NCBI RefSeq assembly: GCF_001854475.1
Contig: NZ_MNAN01000035.1
Location: 363,197 to 427,196, forward strand
DNA: 64,000 bases
DNA from: Pseudoalteromonas byunsanensis
GTDB lineage: Bacteria; Pseudomonadota; Gammaproteobacteria; Enterobacterales; Alteromonadaceae
Direction: 5' to 3'
Positions 62,998-64,000 of this stretch are shown piece by piece. Numbering within the stretch: the first letter of the stretch is position 1; each line of letters opens with the position of its first letter. Under the pieces are notes generated by a model. It made no database searches. It was given only the letters and a program-made list of their open reading frames with translations, and was not told the origin of the DNA. Made by a program: the position numbers and the translations under genes.

Positions 62998-64000
62998 TTA
63001 TGCTTCATCGTTGCTAAATAATGCGTCAATAAAGTCATCACTTTTAAATGTACGTAAATCGTCAATCCCTTCGCCCACACCGATATAACGAATTGGCACC
63101 TGAAACTTATCTGCAACAGCGAAAATAACGCCACCCTTTGCTGTACCATCTAGCTTAGTCAAAGCAATACCGGTTAGACCGACAGCCTGATTGAATAGGT
63201 TAACTTGGCTAATTGCATTTTGACCTGTTCCTGCATCGATTGTCAGCATTACTTCATGTGGCGCATCAGGGTCTAGTTTCTTCATAACGCGAGCGATTTT
63301 CTCCAACTCTTGCATCAAGTTGTCTTTGTTTTGCAATCGGCCTGCGGTATCAGCTATCAACACATCGATGTTACGAGCTTGTGCAGCTTGAAATGCATCA
63401 AATACCACTGAAGCACTATCAGCGCCCGTGTGCTGTGCAACCACTGGAATATCATTACGCTCCCCCCATACCTGCAACTGCTCCACAGCAGCCGCACGGA
63501 AAGTGTCACCAGCTGCCAACATAACTGACTTACCTTGCTGTTGAAACTGCTTGGCCATCTTACCTATGGTTGTGGTTTTACCTACCCCATTTACCCCTAC
63601 CATCAGAATTACAAATGGTTTTTTATCCTTAGGGATATCTAGTGGTTGTTCAGCTTCTTTGAGCATTTCAGCCATTTCTTGCTTCATTAATTCATAAAGC
63701 GCATCACCATCTTTTAACTGCTTACGGTCAGCTGCATCTGTCAGGCTATCGATTAACTTCATAGTAGTATCGACGCCTAGATCAGCCGTTAATAACTGCG
63801 TTTCAAGTTCTTCGAATAGCTCATCATCAATCTTTTTGCCCTTGAAGATCGATGCAATGCCTGAGCCTAGATTTACTTTGGTTTTAAGTAACCCTTTTTT
63901 CAACCTTGAAAAGAAACCTTCTTTCTTTGGCTTCTCTTCTGCTGCTAGACGTTGACGCTCAGCCTCTTCTGCAGCGGCTTTCTCAGCTTGTTCTTTCGCC
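62998..64000 (-). CDS. ftsY: Signal recognition particle receptor FtsY, 5' part missing
   Basis: The frame is open to the window's right edge. Visible are an Ala/Glu/Lys-rich acidic segment (the membrane-targeting A domain), then EGFFSRLKKGLLKTK and the NG GTPase domain with GVNGVGKTTTIGK, DTAGRLQNK and TKLDGTAKGG. It receives ribosome-SRP complexes at the inner membrane. TTG at 63903 is internal, not the start. Confidence 0.97.
   Translation of the reverse strand, partial: AKEQAEKAAAEEAERQRLAAEEKPKKEGFFSRLKKGLLKTKVNLGSGIASIFKGKKIDDELFEELETQLLTADLGVDTTMKLIDSLTDAADRKQLKDGDALYELMKQEMAEMLKEAEQPLDIPKDKKPFVILMVGVNGVGKTTTIGKMAKQFQQQGKSVMLAAGDTFRAAAVEQLQVWGERNDIPVVAQHTGADSASVVFDAFQAAQARNIDVLIADTAGRLQNKDNLMQELEKIARVMKKLDPDAPHEVMLTIDAGTGQNAISQVNLFNQAVGLTGIALTKLDGTAKGGVIFAVADKFQVPIRYIGVGEGIDDLRTFKSDDFIDALFSNDEA

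Noticed and set aside
1..64000. Mobile element, CRISPR array or defence island
   Set aside because: No transposase, integrase, phage gene, terminal inverted repeats, direct-repeat spacer array or defence-gene cluster was seen; both tRNA genes lack adjacent integrases or repeated 3' ends.

Overview
The window is a stretch of ordinary chromosome from a marine gammaproteobacterium, most likely Pseudoalteromonas or a close relative in the Alteromonadales. The sequence is AT-rich. Several blocks keep the E. coli order: pdhR-aceE-aceF-lpdA, serB/smp, guaB-guaA divergent from xseA, holD-rimI, lptF-lptG divergent from pepA-holC-valS, and ftsY-ftsE-ftsX-rpoH. Between them lie small membrane and secreted proteins typical of marine Alteromonadales. 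The genus is inferred from gene content and style, not from a database match. I see no insertion sequence, prophage, CRISPR array, integron or plasmid gene.

Layout. 1-3.3 kb: end of an SbtA-type permease, then manC-manB for GDP-mannose supply. 3.4-10.5 kb: pyruvate dehydrogenase operon (pdhR, aceE, aceF with three lipoyl domains, lpdA), with a clear PdhR operator before pdhR and a hairpin terminator between aceF and lpdA. 11-13.1 kb: a secreted PPC-domain protein and an unknown acidic protein facing each other. 13.2-20 kb: serB/smp, a TatD nuclease, pdxH, argS and prfC. 20.3-23.7 kb: an orphan hybrid histidine kinase, then rimI and a short holD. 23.8-30.2 kb: tRNA-Trp, guaA, guaB, xseA, a membrane-anchored unknown and cysE. 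30.3-40.8 kb: M16 lipoprotein peptidase, a MetF-like protein behind a MetJ-type box, an RNA helicase, a DUF3581-type protein, gltX, a glutaredoxin, a diguanylate cyclase and proB. 41-47.7 kb: small membrane proteins, a YtcJ-type amidohydrolase, a Crp/Fnr-type regulator, a purine phosphoribosyltransferase, a secreted six-cysteine protein, tRNA-Leu and an RDD protein. 47.7-55 kb: lptG/lptF and pepA-holC-valS. 55-60 kb: two outer-membrane or secreted beta proteins, a cysteine-rich membrane protein, an HD-GYP protein, rraB and plsC. 60-64 kb: rpoH, ftsX, ftsE and the 3' part of ftsY.

How the genes connect. Pyruvate dehydrogenase and its sensor repressor form one unit. guaB, guaA and the phosphoribosyltransferase feed guanine nucleotide supply. 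holC and holD encode the chi-psi pair of the DNA polymerase III clamp loader. lptF/lptG, plsC and ftsE/ftsX serve the envelope. A GGDEF and an HD-GYP protein make and break cyclic di-GMP. Three aminoacyl-tRNA synthetases, RF3 and two tRNAs serve translation.

Most notable is regulatory DNA rather than a new gene system. A perfect CIRCE element (the HrcA operator) sits between the -10 box and the start codon of rpoH, implying that HrcA controls sigma-32 itself. Other signals are a perfect MetJ core box before the MetF-like gene, a Fur-like site before a DUF3325-like cysteine-rich gene, a perfect 24-bp palindrome before the six-cysteine secreted protein, and a short palindrome just upstream of the Crp/Fnr-type gene. 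I found no convincing previously undescribed multi-gene system.
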